This document shows, piece after piece, positions 7,669 through 16,995 of a stretch of DNA of 64,000 bases. The notes under the pieces are model-generated. The model did no database searches. It was not told where the DNA came from and saw only the letters and a list, made by a program, of their open reading frames with translations. The DNA comes from Bacteroidota bacterium (GTDB taxonomy: Bacteria; Bacteroidota; Bacteroidia; Flavobacteriales; Weeksellaceae). Positions within the stretch are counted from its first letter, which is position 1, and the number at the start of each line of letters is the position of its first letter. The stretch lies in assembly GCA_023461035.1 (NCBI GenBank), contig JAEWOD010000027.1, positions 1 through 64,000 of the forward strand. Reading direction: 5' to 3'. The position numbers were made by a program, and so were the translations under genes.

Positions 7669-9085
7669 TTTGGAAAAACCATATAACTATTTATTTTTTG
7701 GTGCTTCAGCCGGTTTAGTTATTCTGTATTTTCTGACGATGAACGTCCCGTTTTTTTGGGATGCCGGCTCAAAATCCATGCGCGCGACATGGTTATTTGA
7801 CCATGATTTCTCCCAATTGGTTATACCTTCGGAACTTAGCTCGGGTCATCCACCCCTTTGGGAATTACTTCTGGCATTTACATGGAAACTGACAGAACGA
7901 ACGCTTGAGTACAGCCGGCTTTTATTGTTGGCTTTTAATTTAGCTGCTTTTTATCAATTGATTCGTTTTTTGAGGGACAACAAATCCCCGGGCGTTCCGG
8001 TTTGGGCATTCATCCTTGTGTTAATTGAACCTACTCTTCTGGCGCAAACCACCATCCTTAACAACGATATGATGTTGTTGTTTTTTACACTACTCGGACT
8101 GAATTCGATTTACAGAAACGAGAAAATCCTGTATTCAATCGCCTTAACAGGTGTATTATTTTCCAATTTACGAGGCACAAGCGTATTTGCTTCGTTGTTT
8201 CTGATTGATTTTATGTTTTATTGGTTCAAACTCAAAAAAGACAAACAGGAATTTCTTTGGGTTTCTTATGTTTTTCCGGTAGCATTTTTTGGGCTATTTA
8301 TCATTTATCATCAACAGCTTCTCGGTTGGGCACTGAAAAAACCGGGACTTGAACACAGGGAATTGGCAGGAGCAGAAAGGATTTTGAAAAACATTGCTTC
8401 CATAGGAAAGTCTGTGTTGGAAACGGGAAGGATTTTTATGTTCGGACTTTTGGCATTTCTGTTTATAAAATTCTTTAAAAAACAAAAATGGAATGGCTTA
8501 AATGCCGGAAATAAACGCTTGCTTCTTTCTTTTTTAGTGTTTTTTATGGTGTTCAGTGCATTATTTACCGTGATGAAAAATCCTGTGAATCCCCGTTATT
8601 ATATGATCGTATATCTCATTGCCACTTTGTTATGTGTGAATTTGATATTTGAATGGATTCAAGATAAAAAATGGCGGAATTTCTCTATGGCTTATCTTTT
8701 CATTGCTTTTCTCACGGGACATTTTTGGATTTATCCGCCGACACTTTCTCAAGGTTGGGATACGAGTTTGGCTTATTTGAATTATTTTCCGATTCGTGAT
8801 GAAATGGAAAATTATTTAGTCGAAAATAAAATTTCAAAAGAATCGGTTGGAACTAATTTGAATTTAAATCACCCTCAATTCATCGACTTAAAAAACGCAC
8901 CTGAATTTCTTTATCCTGAGCTGAATACATCCCAAAATCAATACATCATTTTATCCAATATCGAAAATGCTACTTCCAATGAAGATATCCATCTTCTGAT
9001 GAATGATTGGATTTTGGTCAAGTCTTATCAGCAAATGGGCGTTTTTGTCAATTTGTATAAAAATCCGGCTTACGAAGACAAATGA
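7661..9085 (+). CDS. multi-pass membrane glycosyltransferase-like protein (GT-C/ArnT-PMT type)
   Basis: The 474-residue protein has about ten hydrophobic segments. Two features near the N-terminus, the acidic site PFFWDAGSK in the first periplasmic loop and SSGHPPLWE around residue 60, match the GT-C fold of ArnT/PMT-like glycosyltransferases, which use polyprenyl-phosphate sugars on the outer face of the inner membrane. Such proteins modify lipid A, glycans or proteins; the acceptor cannot be told. The start overlaps ychF by 8 bp. The 3' end overlaps the convergent aminotransferase gene by 16 bp. The C-terminal 90 residues are soluble. Confidence 0.72.
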   Translation: MFNLEKPYNYLFFGASAGLVILYFLTMNVPFFWDAGSKSMRATWLFDHDFSQLVIPSELSSGHPPLWELLLAFTWKLTERTLEYSRLLLLAFNLAAFYQLIRFLRDNKSPGVPVWAFILVLIEPTLLAQTTILNNDMMLLFFTLLGLNSIYRNEKILYSIALTGVLFSNLRGTSVFASLFLIDFMFYWFKLKKDKQEFLWVSYVFPVAFFGLFIIYHQQLLGWALKKPGLEHRELAGAERILKNIASIGKSVLETGRIFMFGLLAFLFIKFFKKQKWNGLNAGNKRLLLSFLVFFMVFSALFTVMKNPVNPRYYMIVYLIATLLCVNLIFEWIQDKKWRNFSMAYLFIAFLTGHFWIYPPTLSQGWDTSLAYLNYFPIRDEMENYLVENKISKESVGTNLNLNHPQFIDLKNAPEFLYPELNTSQNQYIILSNIENATSNEDIHLLMNDWILVKSYQQMGVFVNLYKNPAYEDK

Positions 9086-10218
9086 CGTAAATTTTCAATT
9101 GCTTTTTCCAGCGTTTCCTCTTTTTTGGCGAAACAAATCCTGAGCAATTTCTGATGGGGTGGATTCTCATAAAATGCCGAAAGCGGAATGGTAGCGACTT
9201 TGTATTTTACGGTCAAAAATTGAGAGAATTCCAGATCATCCAAATCCGAAATCCGGGAATAATCGGCCAATAAATAATAAGTTCCTTGCGGTTTGATTAA
9301 TTCAAAAGAAGTGGTTTTCAATCCTTCGATGAGGAAATCTCTTTTTTGTTGAAAAAACTCCGGTAAATTTAAATACTCATTTTCATTTTGTAGAAATTCC
9401 GAAATCGCATATTGAACCGGTGTGCTGACACAAAAAGTATTGTACTGATGCACTTTCCGGACTTCTTTTGTTAATTCTTCCGCAGCCAGAAAATAACCGG
9501 TTTTCCATCCGGTAATATGAAATAATTTCCCAAAGGAAGCCACGACAAAACTTCGGTTTTTAAGCTCAGGAAATTGACTTACGCTGATGAATTTTTGATT
9601 GTCAAAAGTTATGTGTTCATAGACTTCATCGCTCAGAACTAAAATTTCCGAATCTTTTATAATTTCTATTAAATGCTGAAAATCAGAGGATTTCAGTAAA
9701 TAAGTCGCCGGATTATTGGGGTTATTCAATAAAATCATTTTGGTTTTATCCGAAATCAGGTTTCTGACTTCATCCCAGTCGATTTCAAAATCAGGTGCTT
9801 TCAATTGAACAGTTTTTACAATACCGCCAAACAACTCGATCACCGGCCGATATAAATCAAAAGCCGGTTCAAAAATTATCACCTCATCTCCCGCATTGAT
9901 AAAAGCCGCAATGATGGAAAAAATCGCTTCCGAACCACCGGTTGTAACCGTAACTTCTGTCTCTGGATGATAAACGGAACCGTATAATTTTTCTGATTTT
10001 TTCACAATTTCCTCCCGCAATTCTTTCACACCCGACATGGGCGAATATTGATTATTTCCAGATTTCATGTATTTCGAAACCAAATCAATCAGTTCTGGGG
10101 AACAGTCAAAATCAGGAAAACCTTGGGATAAATTAACCGCATTATTTTCCTGTGCCAGTTTTGACATGACGGTAAAAATCGTGGTCCCGATGTTGGGGAG
10201 TTTGGAGTGAATGTTCAT
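9070..10218 (-). CDS. PLP-dependent aminotransferase, methionine/kynurenine type (YbdL-like)
   Basis: This 382-residue fold-type I aminotransferase has the subgroup signature SQGFPDFD near 31-38, the cofactor glycine block TTGGSEAIF, NNPNNP at 165-170 for substrate binding, SDEVYEH at 196-202 and the Schiff-base lysine K231 in SFGKLFHITGWKTG. This set matches YbdL, a methionine aminotransferase, and the kynurenine aminotransferases. In flavobacteria it probably converts methionine or aromatic amino acids to 2-oxo acids. It is a monocistronic minus-strand gene, divergent from parE and convergent with the glycosyltransferase gene. Confidence 0.87.
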   Translation of the reverse strand: MNIHSKLPNIGTTIFTVMSKLAQENNAVNLSQGFPDFDCSPELIDLVSKYMKSGNNQYSPMSGVKELREEIVKKSEKLYGSVYHPETEVTVTTGGSEAIFSIIAAFINAGDEVIIFEPAFDLYRPVIELFGGIVKTVQLKAPDFEIDWDEVRNLISDKTKMILLNNPNNPATYLLKSSDFQHLIEIIKDSEILVLSDEVYEHITFDNQKFISVSQFPELKNRSFVVASFGKLFHITGWKTGYFLAAEELTKEVRKVHQYNTFCVSTPVQYAISEFLQNENEYLNLPEFFQQKRDFLIEGLKTTSFELIKPQGTYYLLADYSRISDLDDLEFSQFLTVKYKVATIPLSAFYENPPHQKLLRICFAKKEETLEKAIENLRHLSS

Positions 10219-10300
10219 TTGGTAAATTTATAATTAAAATTTCGTTGAAAACCATTTGAAAATCATTTAAAATCCATTTTAAAAGGCGAACGAATTTTAG

Positions 10301-10308
10301 TATTTTTG
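10301..10308 (+). promoter_or_regulatory. -7 box TATTTTTG immediately before parE
   Basis: The TAnnTTTG box ends only 5 bp before the ATG at 10314. With the box centred at -7, transcription would start at about 10312, giving an essentially leaderless parE mRNA. The -33 position has TTTT rather than TTTG. Confidence 0.5.
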
Positions 10309-10313
10309 TAGCT

Positions 10314-12179
10314 ATGGCAGAAGAATTAATGGAAGACACTTTACCTAAAAATTCCACAAACTATACAGAAGACAATATCAAAACCCTTGACTGGCGTGAG
10401 CATATCCGTATGCGCCCCGGTATGTATATCGGGAAACTCGGAGACGGATCTTCTCAGGATGACGGGATTTATATATTGCTGAAAGAAATCATCGACAATT
10501 CTATCGACGAATTTGTGATGGGCGCCGGCAAAACCATCGAAATCACGGTTTCGGACAGTGAAGTTACGGTTCGGGATTATGGCCGTGGAATTCCATTGGG
10601 CAAATTGGTGGATGTCGTTTCCAAAATGAATACCGGAGGAAAATACGATTCGCGTGCATTTAAAAAATCAGTAGGATTGAACGGTGTGGGAACCAAGGCA
10701 GTCAATGCACTTTCGTCCTATTTTCGCGTCCAATCCGTTCGGGATAACAAAACCAGAATTGCCGAATTTGAATATGGTAATTTGACTACGGAAGAACCGG
10801 AAAAAGACAGTTCCTTACGAAAAGGAACCAAAATGACCTTTGTTCCTGATGCGGAAATTTTCAAAAATTATAAGTTCAGGAAGGAATATGTGGAGCGCAT
10901 GCTCAAAAATTATGTTTACCTGAATCCGGGATTGAAAATTCTTTTTAACGGAGAAGAATTTTATTCGGAAAACGGATTGAAAGATTTACTCGAAGACCAG
11001 ATCGATGAGGAAATCGTTTATGACATCATCCACCTGAAAGGAGAAGACATCGAAATCGCTTTGACACATAGCGGAAAGTCTTATTCGGAAACGTACTATT
11101 CGTTTGTAAATGGTCAGAACACCACACAGGGAGGAACGCATTTGTCGGCTTTTAAAGAAGCGATTGTAAAGACGGTGAGGGAATTTTACAATAAAAATTA
11201 CGACCCAAGCGACATCCGCAAATCCATCATCGCAGCCATAGCGGTAAAAGTGGAAGAACCCGTATTTGAATCCCAGACCAAAACAAAATTGGGTTCTACC
11301 GATATGGGTCCTAATTTACCGACGGTAAGAACATTTGTCAACGATTTTGTGAAAACGCAACTGGATAATTATTTACATAAGAATCCTGATGCCGCACAAA
11401 ACCTGGAGCGCAAAATCAAACAAGCGGAAATCGAAAGAAAAGAGCTTTCCGGTATCCAAAAGTTGGCAAGAGAACGTGCCAAAAAAGTGAGTTTGCACAA
11501 TAAAAAATTACGCGATTGCCGTCAGCATTATAATGATCAAAAGTCTGAATTGAAGTTGGATACCACCATTTTCATAACGGAGGGAGATTCGGCAAGTGGT
11601 TCTATCACCAAAAGCCGCAGCGTTGAAACACAAGCCGTGTTCAGTTTACGCGGAAAACCTCTGAATTCTTATGGTTTGACTAAGAAAATCGTCTATGAGA
11701 ACGAAGAGTTCAACCTGCTTCAAGCCGCACTGAACATCGAAGACGGTCTGGAAGAATTACGTTATAACAACGTGGTCATCGCAACTGATGCCGATGTGGA
11801 CGGAATGCACATCAGGTTGTTGATTATCACTTTCTTTTTACAATTTTTCCCGGACTTAATCAGAGAAGGGCATTTGTATATTTTACAAACACCTTTATTC
11901 AGAGTTCGAAATAAAAAAGAAACAAGATATTGTTACACCGAAGAAGAGCGGATAAATGCGATAAATGATTTAGGCAAGAATCCTGAAATTACCCGATTTA
12001 AGGGTTTAGGCGAAATTTCGCCGGATGAATTTAAAAATTTTATAGGAAAAGATATGCGATTGGAGCCGGTGATGATAGGAAAAGATACCACCATAGAGAA
12101 TTTGTTGGAATTCTATATGGGAAAAAACACACCGGACAGACAAGAATTCATCGTAAACAATTTAAAAACAGATATTTAA
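10314..12179 (+). CDS. parE: DNA topoisomerase IV subunit B (ParE)
   Basis: The 621-residue ATPase subunit shows the GHKL motifs EIIDNSIDEF, VRDYGRGIP and SVGLNGVGTKAVNALS. A transducer domain follows, then the TOPRIM metal site with EGDSASGS, the basic LRGKPLN and DADVDGMHI. The absence of the gyrase-B insert, and a parC gene as neighbour, support topoisomerase IV over gyrase. With ParC it decatenates daughter chromosomes and relaxes supercoils. The protein lies first in a parE-unknown-parC operon; the mRNA is predicted to be leaderless. Confidence 0.95.
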   Translation: MAEELMEDTLPKNSTNYTEDNIKTLDWREHIRMRPGMYIGKLGDGSSQDDGIYILLKEIIDNSIDEFVMGAGKTIEITVSDSEVTVRDYGRGIPLGKLVDVVSKMNTGGKYDSRAFKKSVGLNGVGTKAVNALSSYFRVQSVRDNKTRIAEFEYGNLTTEEPEKDSSLRKGTKMTFVPDAEIFKNYKFRKEYVERMLKNYVYLNPGLKILFNGEEFYSENGLKDLLEDQIDEEIVYDIIHLKGEDIEIALTHSGKSYSETYYSFVNGQNTTQGGTHLSAFKEAIVKTVREFYNKNYDPSDIRKSIIAAIAVKVEEPVFESQTKTKLGSTDMGPNLPTVRTFVNDFVKTQLDNYLHKNPDAAQNLERKIKQAEIERKELSGIQKLARERAKKVSLHNKKLRDCRQHYNDQKSELKLDTTIFITEGDSASGSITKSRSVETQAVFSLRGKPLNSYGLTKKIVYENEEFNLLQAALNIEDGLEELRYNNVVIATDADVDGMHIRLLIITFFLQFFPDLIREGHLYILQTPLFRVRNKKETRYCYTEEERINAINDLGKNPEITRFKGLGEISPDEFKNFIGKDMRLEPVMIGKDTTIENLLEFYMGKNTPDRQEFIVNNLKTDI

Positions 12180-12210
12180 AAACCTTACTTCTCTAAAAAA
12201 CAAATGACCT

Positions 12211-12720
12211 ATGCGAATTAACAACAAAAGAATTAATGTCTATATCGAAGCCTTTTACACATTACTGTTTATAGGATTGATTTTCAGTGTATTACTGATT
12301 TTTGTGCCCATTCCGGCTATTATCCGTCGGGTTGAACCCTATATTTTGATCGGATTTTTCTGTGTATTTATTTATTTATTTTATAAAATCGGGCATCAAA
12401 ATGTAGAATACAGTAGTGAGGGAGAGGTTATCAATATAAAAACCCAAGATTCCTTTTGGGTTAAATATTTCCCCAAAACACGGAGAGTAGTCGATTTTCC
12501 GAAAAGTAAATTGATTTCGTTTAAAGTTAAAAGTGGTTTCTTTCAAAAGAAATTAGAACTCTGTATTACGAGTAAACGAACACAATCAGGATTTATGAAG
12601 CTAAGTTTTAACATTACTTATTTAAGTAAAAATGAACTTTCAGATTTGAAACATTCCCTGAATAAAATTGTCAAGCGAAATTCAGAAAATAACAAACCCC
12701 ATTTAGAAGAAGCGATATAA
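12211..12720 (+). CDS. small membrane protein between parE and parC, unknown function
   Basis: The 169-residue protein has two hydrophobic segments (about 14-36 and 42-60) in a hairpin. A mostly beta C-terminal domain follows, with KLISFKVKSGFFQKKLEL and a final amphipathic helix, a layout like bacterial PH-type domains on membrane anchors. It is not recognised as a named family. It lies 31 bp after parE and its stop is one base before the parC start, so it must be co-transcribed with the topoisomerase IV genes. No functional link between a membrane protein and topoisomerase IV is known to me; it may be a passenger gene. Confidence 0.7.
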   Translation: MRINNKRINVYIEAFYTLLFIGLIFSVLLIFVPIPAIIRRVEPYILIGFFCVFIYLFYKIGHQNVEYSSEGEVINIKTQDSFWVKYFPKTRRVVDFPKSKLISFKVKSGFFQKKLELCITSKRTQSGFMKLSFNITYLSKNELSDLKHSLNKIVKRNSENNKPHLEEAI

Positions 12721-12721
12721 A

Positions 12722-15325
12722 ATGAGCGAACAGCAGCACGAAGAAACGATAAAAAAAATATCGGGAATGTATGAGGATTGGTTCCTCGATTATGCTTCCT
12801 ACGTAATTCTGGAGCGGGCGATTCCGTCTATTTTTGATGGGTTAAAACCCGTCCAGCGACGAATCATGCATTCGATGCGCGAATTGGAAGATGGCCGCTA
12901 CAACAAAGTAGCCAACATCGTCGGAAATACCATGAAATATCATCCGCACGGTGATATGGCCATTACGGATGCCATGGTACAGATAGGCCAAAAAGAACTG
13001 CTCATCGACACTCAGGGAAACTGGGGAAATATATTGACCGGTGACGGAGCCGCTGCTGCAAGATACATCGAAGCCCGGCTTACGCCTTTTGCATTGGAAG
13101 TAGTTTTTAATCCGAAAACAACCGAATGGCTTCCTTCTTACGATGGCCGAAATAAAGAACCCGACAACCTTCCTGTCAAATTTCCACTGCTTTTGACACA
13201 AGGCGTGGAAGGAATTGCAGTTGGTCTTTCCACCAAAATTCTTCCGCATAATTTTAACGAAGTCATCGATGCTTCTATCAATTGCCTAAGAGGAAAAAAA
13301 TTTATATTGTACCCTGATTTTCTGACAGGAGGTTACATCGATATCAGTGATTACAACGACGGACAACGCGGCGGAAAAGTCCGTGTTCGCGCCAAAATAC
13401 AACAAGAAGACAAACTCACGCTCAAAATAACCGAAATCCCGTTTGGGACGACAACGGGAAGTTTGATTGATTCTATTTTAAAAGCCAATGATAAAGGAAA
13501 AATCAAAATCAAAAAGATCGAAGACAATACGTCCGAATTTGTAGAAATTCTCGTACATCTGGCTCCGGGCGTTTCGCCGGACAAAATGATCGATGCCCTT
13601 TATGCTTTTACCGACTGCGAAATCTCAATTTCACCCAATGCTTGTGTGATCAACGTCAACCGCCCCGAATTCCTGAACGTTTCTGAAATCCTTCGTCGGA
13701 ATACAGAAAACACCGTCGAATTACTGAAACGCGAATTGGAAATCGAACTCAACGAATTGCAGGAACAATGGCATTTTTCTTCCTTAGAAAGAATTTTCAT
13801 TGAAAACCGGATTTACCACGACATAGAAGAAGAAGAAACCTGGGAAGGCGTAATTCAAGCCATAGACAAAGGATTGAAACCATTTACCGGTCATTTGCTT
13901 CGCGAAGTCACCGAAGAAGACATCGTACGCCTGACCGAAATCCGTATCAAACGAATTTCCAAATTTGATTTGGATAAAGCCCAACAATTCATAGAATCAC
14001 TCGAAGAAAAAATCGAAAAAGTAAAATTCCACTTGGCCAATTTGATTGATTATGCCGTGGATTATTTTAAAAATTTAAAAAGCAAATACGGAAAAGGTCG
14101 CGAACGCAAAACGGAAATTCGTGTTTTTGACAACATAGATGCTACCAAGGTTGCCGTTGCCAACGTCCGTTTTTATGCGGACAAAACAGAAGGATTCATC
14201 GGAACTTCATTGCGCAAAGACGAATTCCTGTTTGAATGTTCGGACATCGATGACATCATCGTTTTCCGAAACGACGGCGTGATGATGGTTTCAAAAGTGG
14301 ATGCCAAAACCTTTGTAGGAAAAGGAATCATCCATGTGGCGGTTTGGCAGAAAAATGACAAACGCACCATTTATAACCTCATTTACCGAGACGGAAAAAA
14401 CGGTCCGGCTTATATGAAACGCTTTGCCGTAACGGGAATCACGAGGGACAGAGAATATGATTTGACCAATGAAAACAAAGGTTCGGAAGTCCTTTATTTT
14501 TCGGCAAACCCGAACGGAGAAGCAGAAGTAGTTCAGGTCCTGCTAAAACCCAACCAACGTTTGAAAAAACTGAAGTTGGATGTGGATTTCTCAGAATTGG
14601 CGGTAAAAGGACGGGCTTCCAAAGGAAATTTGGTCACAAAATATCCGGTCAAAAAAGTAGAATTAAAAGAAGAAGGTGTTTCCACTCTGGCTCCGAGAAA
14701 AATTTGGTTTGACGACACCATAAAAAGACTGAATGCAGACGGAAGAGGTGAGCTTTTGGGCGCATTTAAAGGATCGGATAAAATACTGATTATCAACGAC
14801 AAAGGTGACGCAAAACTGACTAGTTTTGATTTGAGTAACCGCTATGATGATGAGTTGTTAACCATAGAGAAATGGAATCCGGAAAAACCGGTTTCCTGTA
14901 TTTATTATGATGCGGAAAAAGAACGTTACTTCGTGAAAAGGTTTTTGCTGGAAGATACTTTAAATCTGCAACCTTTTTATTTCTCGGAACATCCTAATTC
15001 TTTTGTCGAATTGGTGACAACCCAAAAAATACCCATCGTGGATTTAGTTTTCGCCAAAGTCAAAGGAGTTGAACGCGAAACAGAAACAGTCAATCTGGAA
15101 GAATTTATTACTGTAAAAGGAATCAAAGCGCAAGGCAATCAATTGACCAGCCATAAAATCAAACAAATCAATCTGCATCCTGCTCCCGAAGAACCGGAAG
15201 AGGAGCCAATTCCGGAAATCGAGCCTGACGACCTGGATGGCGTAACGGGAGAGCAAGCTTCTTTGTTTGATTTTCCGACGGAAACCTCTGAAAACGGAGA
15301 AGAAAAAGAAGAAAGAACAGAATAA
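12722..15325 (+). CDS. parC: DNA topoisomerase IV subunit A (ParC)
   Basis: The 867-residue breakage-reunion subunit contains YVILERAIPSIFDGLKPVQRR near residues 27-47, the HPHGD block at 74-78 and the catalytic R114-Y115 in AAARYIEARLTP. Y115 forms the covalent bond with DNA. A long coiled-coil follows, then a beta-pinwheel-like C-terminal domain and an acidic tail rich in E and P after residue 815, common in Bacteroidota ParC. It forms the A2B2 enzyme with ParE. Start choice: ATG one base after the preceding stop. The residues around 74-90 are also the quinolone-resistance region of the family. Confidence 0.95.
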   Translation: MSEQQHEETIKKISGMYEDWFLDYASYVILERAIPSIFDGLKPVQRRIMHSMRELEDGRYNKVANIVGNTMKYHPHGDMAITDAMVQIGQKELLIDTQGNWGNILTGDGAAAARYIEARLTPFALEVVFNPKTTEWLPSYDGRNKEPDNLPVKFPLLLTQGVEGIAVGLSTKILPHNFNEVIDASINCLRGKKFILYPDFLTGGYIDISDYNDGQRGGKVRVRAKIQQEDKLTLKITEIPFGTTTGSLIDSILKANDKGKIKIKKIEDNTSEFVEILVHLAPGVSPDKMIDALYAFTDCEISISPNACVINVNRPEFLNVSEILRRNTENTVELLKRELEIELNELQEQWHFSSLERIFIENRIYHDIEEEETWEGVIQAIDKGLKPFTGHLLREVTEEDIVRLTEIRIKRISKFDLDKAQQFIESLEEKIEKVKFHLANLIDYAVDYFKNLKSKYGKGRERKTEIRVFDNIDATKVAVANVRFYADKTEGFIGTSLRKDEFLFECSDIDDIIVFRNDGVMMVSKVDAKTFVGKGIIHVAVWQKNDKRTIYNLIYRDGKNGPAYMKRFAVTGITRDREYDLTNENKGSEVLYFSANPNGEAEVVQVLLKPNQRLKKLKLDVDFSELAVKGRASKGNLVTKYPVKKVELKEEGVSTLAPRKIWFDDTIKRLNADGRGELLGAFKGSDKILIINDKGDAKLTSFDLSNRYDDELLTIEKWNPEKPVSCIYYDAEKERYFVKRFLLEDTLNLQPFYFSEHPNSFVELVTTQKIPIVDLVFAKVKGVERETETVNLEEFITVKGIKAQGNQLTSHKIKQINLHPAPEEPEEEPIPEIEPDDLDGVTGEQASLFDFPTETSENGEEKEERTE

Positions 15326-15336
15326 ATCATACAAAA

Positions 15337-15383
15337 AACTTTGTCAAAGTTTTATGCGTTTTGAAAATAACTTTGACAAAGTT
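15337..15383. repeat. twin 15-bp palindrome element, 17-bp spacer
   Basis: AACTTTGTCAAAGTT (15337-15351), spacer TTATGCGTTTTGAAAAT (15352-15368) and AACTTTGACAAAGTT (15369-15383). The 6387-6433 copy has the two arms in opposite order but the same spacer length, and its spacer shares TATGC and TGAAAAT. The two palindromes differ only in the central base. The element lies between parC and the rhomboid gene. Confidence 0.85.
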
Positions 15384-15429
15384 CCGGATTATATCCATTT
15401 TTACACTTAGATAAAATACAAATTCATAA

Positions 15430-16092
15430 ATGGCATTAATAACCATCATCATCATAGTCGTAACGGCATTATTTAGTTGGAGAGGATTTAGCGACCTTCA
15501 GCTTTTTGAACGTTTTAAATTCCAGCCACAAGCGATTACCCAAGGAAAACAATACGACCGTTTATTGATGTCCGGATTTCTTCATGTAGACATGGGGCAT
15601 TTGATTTTCAATATGTTAACTCTTTATTTCTTTGCAAATCCGGTTATTCGGTTTTTTGCGGTTCAGTTTGGCGGAAACATAGCAACGGGTTCAGTCATTT
15701 TTGCGGTGATTTATTTGTTATCAATTGTCGGCGGTAATTTATTGGCGTTATTTTTTCAAAAAAACAATCCCCGGTATTCGGCTGTAGGAGCTTCCGGCGG
15801 TGTGATGGGAATTGTGATGGCTGCTATCGCGATCTTTCCAAATGAACTACAGATTTACGGATTCATTCCCGGCTGGTTGTTTGCGATTTTATATTTGGGA
15901 TATTCGGTTTATGGGGTTCAGAAACAATTGGGAAATATAGGACACGAAGCACACATGGGTGGTGCAATCGTAGGTTTAGTCACGCCTCTGATTTTATATC
16001 CGCCATTATTTGAGCACAATATGTACTATATTTTAGGAATGTTGGTTCCGATTGCGGCTTTGCTGGTCCTAGCGATCAGGGGAAAGAAGTAA
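15430..16092 (+). CDS. rhomboid family intramembrane serine protease
   Basis: The 220-residue protein has about six membrane segments. The catalytic serine is S122 in the GASG motif at 120-123, and the partner histidine is H175 in the segment GHEAHMGG on a later helix. A conserved HVDMGHLIFNM near 52-62 matches the H-x3-N type signature of helix 2. Rhomboids cleave single-pass membrane proteins within or near the bilayer. The host substrate is unknown. It is a compact form with no extra domain. The gap before it holds the twin-palindrome repeat. Confidence 0.92.
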   Translation: MALITIIIIVVTALFSWRGFSDLQLFERFKFQPQAITQGKQYDRLLMSGFLHVDMGHLIFNMLTLYFFANPVIRFFAVQFGGNIATGSVIFAVIYLLSIVGGNLLALFFQKNNPRYSAVGASGGVMGIVMAAIAIFPNELQIYGFIPGWLFAILYLGYSVYGVQKQLGNIGHEAHMGGAIVGLVTPLILYPPLFEHNMYYILGMLVPIAALLVLAIRGKK

Positions 16093-16095
16093 TGG

Positions 16096-16134
16096 GGCTT
16101 CGAGAGCCTCAGCCTTCATTCGAGAGCCTCAGCC
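16096..16134. repeat. direct repeat of TTCGAGAGCCTCAGCC
   Basis: TTCGAGAGCCTCAGCC occurs at 16099-16114 and 16119-16134. The first copy sits between short arms GGCT and AGCC. The core is the same as in the hairpins at 16153-16189 and 63640-63676. Confidence 0.8.
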
Positions 16135-16152
16135 TCCTATTAAAATTTTAAG

Positions 16153-16189
16153 AATTTCGGACACTGAGGCACTCGAAGTGTCTGAAATT
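16153..16189. terminator. bidirectional hairpin between rhomboid and phosphatase genes
   Basis: AATTTCGGACACT (16153-16165) pairs with AGTGTCTGAAATT (16177-16189) over 13 positions with one G-T wobble; the 11-nt loop GAGGCACTCGA carries the repeat core. It separates convergent genes. There is no long T-run on either side, so termination is inferred from position and stem strength. Confidence 0.6.
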
Positions 16190-16192
16190 AAT

Positions 16193-16891
16193 TTACAGAT
16201 AATTCTTCAATTCAATCAATTGATCAATTACCGGAATTTCCTCTACCCAAAGATGATTTTCATTTAAAGGATTAAAGAAAATGGCTTTCATTCCAAATCG
16301 GGTTGCGCCCATCATATCGGCAATCCAGTCGTCGCCTATATAAATGGATTCTTCTTTTTTGGCACCTGCTTTATCCGTTGCCAATTGAAAAGCCTGGGAA
16401 TTGGGTTTCGGAGCGCCGGCTTCCTCTGCCGTTGTGATGGATTGGATATAATTTTTAATCAGACATCCGTTGATTTTTTGATATGTAACTTCCTCAAAAC
16501 CATTGGATAAAATATGCAATTGATACTTAGGCTGTAAATATTTGAGGATTTCTTCTGTACCGTCAACTGTATAATTTGAAAGAGTCACTTCATCCACAAA
16601 ACGTTTTTCATAGTCGAGCGCAAATTCGGCATTTGGGATTCCTAAATTGGCAAATGCTTCCGGAAAGCGGCGGGCGCGCAATTCTTCTTTATTGACTTTG
16701 CCGTCGCGGAAATCTGCCCAAAGTTGTTCGTTTGACTCGTAATAATGCGGAAAAAATTCGTCAAAAGAATAGCCGTGTGTTTCTTTGATTTGAAATTCTT
16801 CAAACAATTTTGCCAGAGTGATTCGGGCATTTCGTCGATAATCCCAAAGCGTATTGTCCAAATCAAAAAAGATATGTCTGATGTTTTCCAT
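16193..16891 (-). CDS. YjjG-type noncanonical pyrimidine nucleotidase (HAD superfamily)
   Basis: The 232-residue HAD hydrolase begins with motif I FFDLDNTLWD, nucleophile D10 and acid D12. Motif II is LSNGFEEV, motif III K lies in APKPNSQAF and motif IV is IGDDWIADMMGA. The helical cap between motifs I and II and the DLDNTLWD wording fit YjjG, which dephosphorylates noncanonical pyrimidine nucleotides such as 5-substituted dUMP. Other subclass-IA HAD phosphatases remain possible. It is monocistronic and divergent from the asparagine synthetase gene. Confidence 0.85.
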   Translation of the reverse strand: MENIRHIFFDLDNTLWDYRRNARITLAKLFEEFQIKETHGYSFDEFFPHYYESNEQLWADFRDGKVNKEELRARRFPEAFANLGIPNAEFALDYEKRFVDEVTLSNYTVDGTEEILKYLQPKYQLHILSNGFEEVTYQKINGCLIKNYIQSITTAEEAGAPKPNSQAFQLATDKAGAKKEESIYIGDDWIADMMGATRFGMKAIFFNPLNENHLWVEEIPVIDQLIELKNYL

Positions 16892-16908
16892 AAGTCGGCA
16901 AAAATAAG

Positions 16909-16944
16909 GAATCCTCCCCGAACCCCTCCAAAGGAGTAGGAATT
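16909..16944. repeat. CCTCC-AAA-GGAG repeat element
   Basis: The segment contains CCTCCCC, GAA, CCCCTCC, AAA and GGAGTAGG, a small palindrome CTCC-AAA-GGAG within an imperfect longer inverted repeat. A related element (CCAAAGGGGAG with its complement) lies beside clpB at 50100-50130. Confidence 0.5.
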
Positions 16945-16965
16945 TTTCAGGTTTAAGTTTTTTAG

Positions 16966-16973
16966 TAGCTTTG
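16966..16973 (+). promoter_or_regulatory. -7 box TAGCTTTG for the asparagine synthetase gene
   Basis: A TAnnTTTG match 22 bp before the ATG at 16996 predicts a leader of about 18 nt. A TTTT in the -33 region is only a partial match. Confidence 0.45.
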
Positions 16974-16995
16974 CTTTTTTATCTGTGATCGATAG

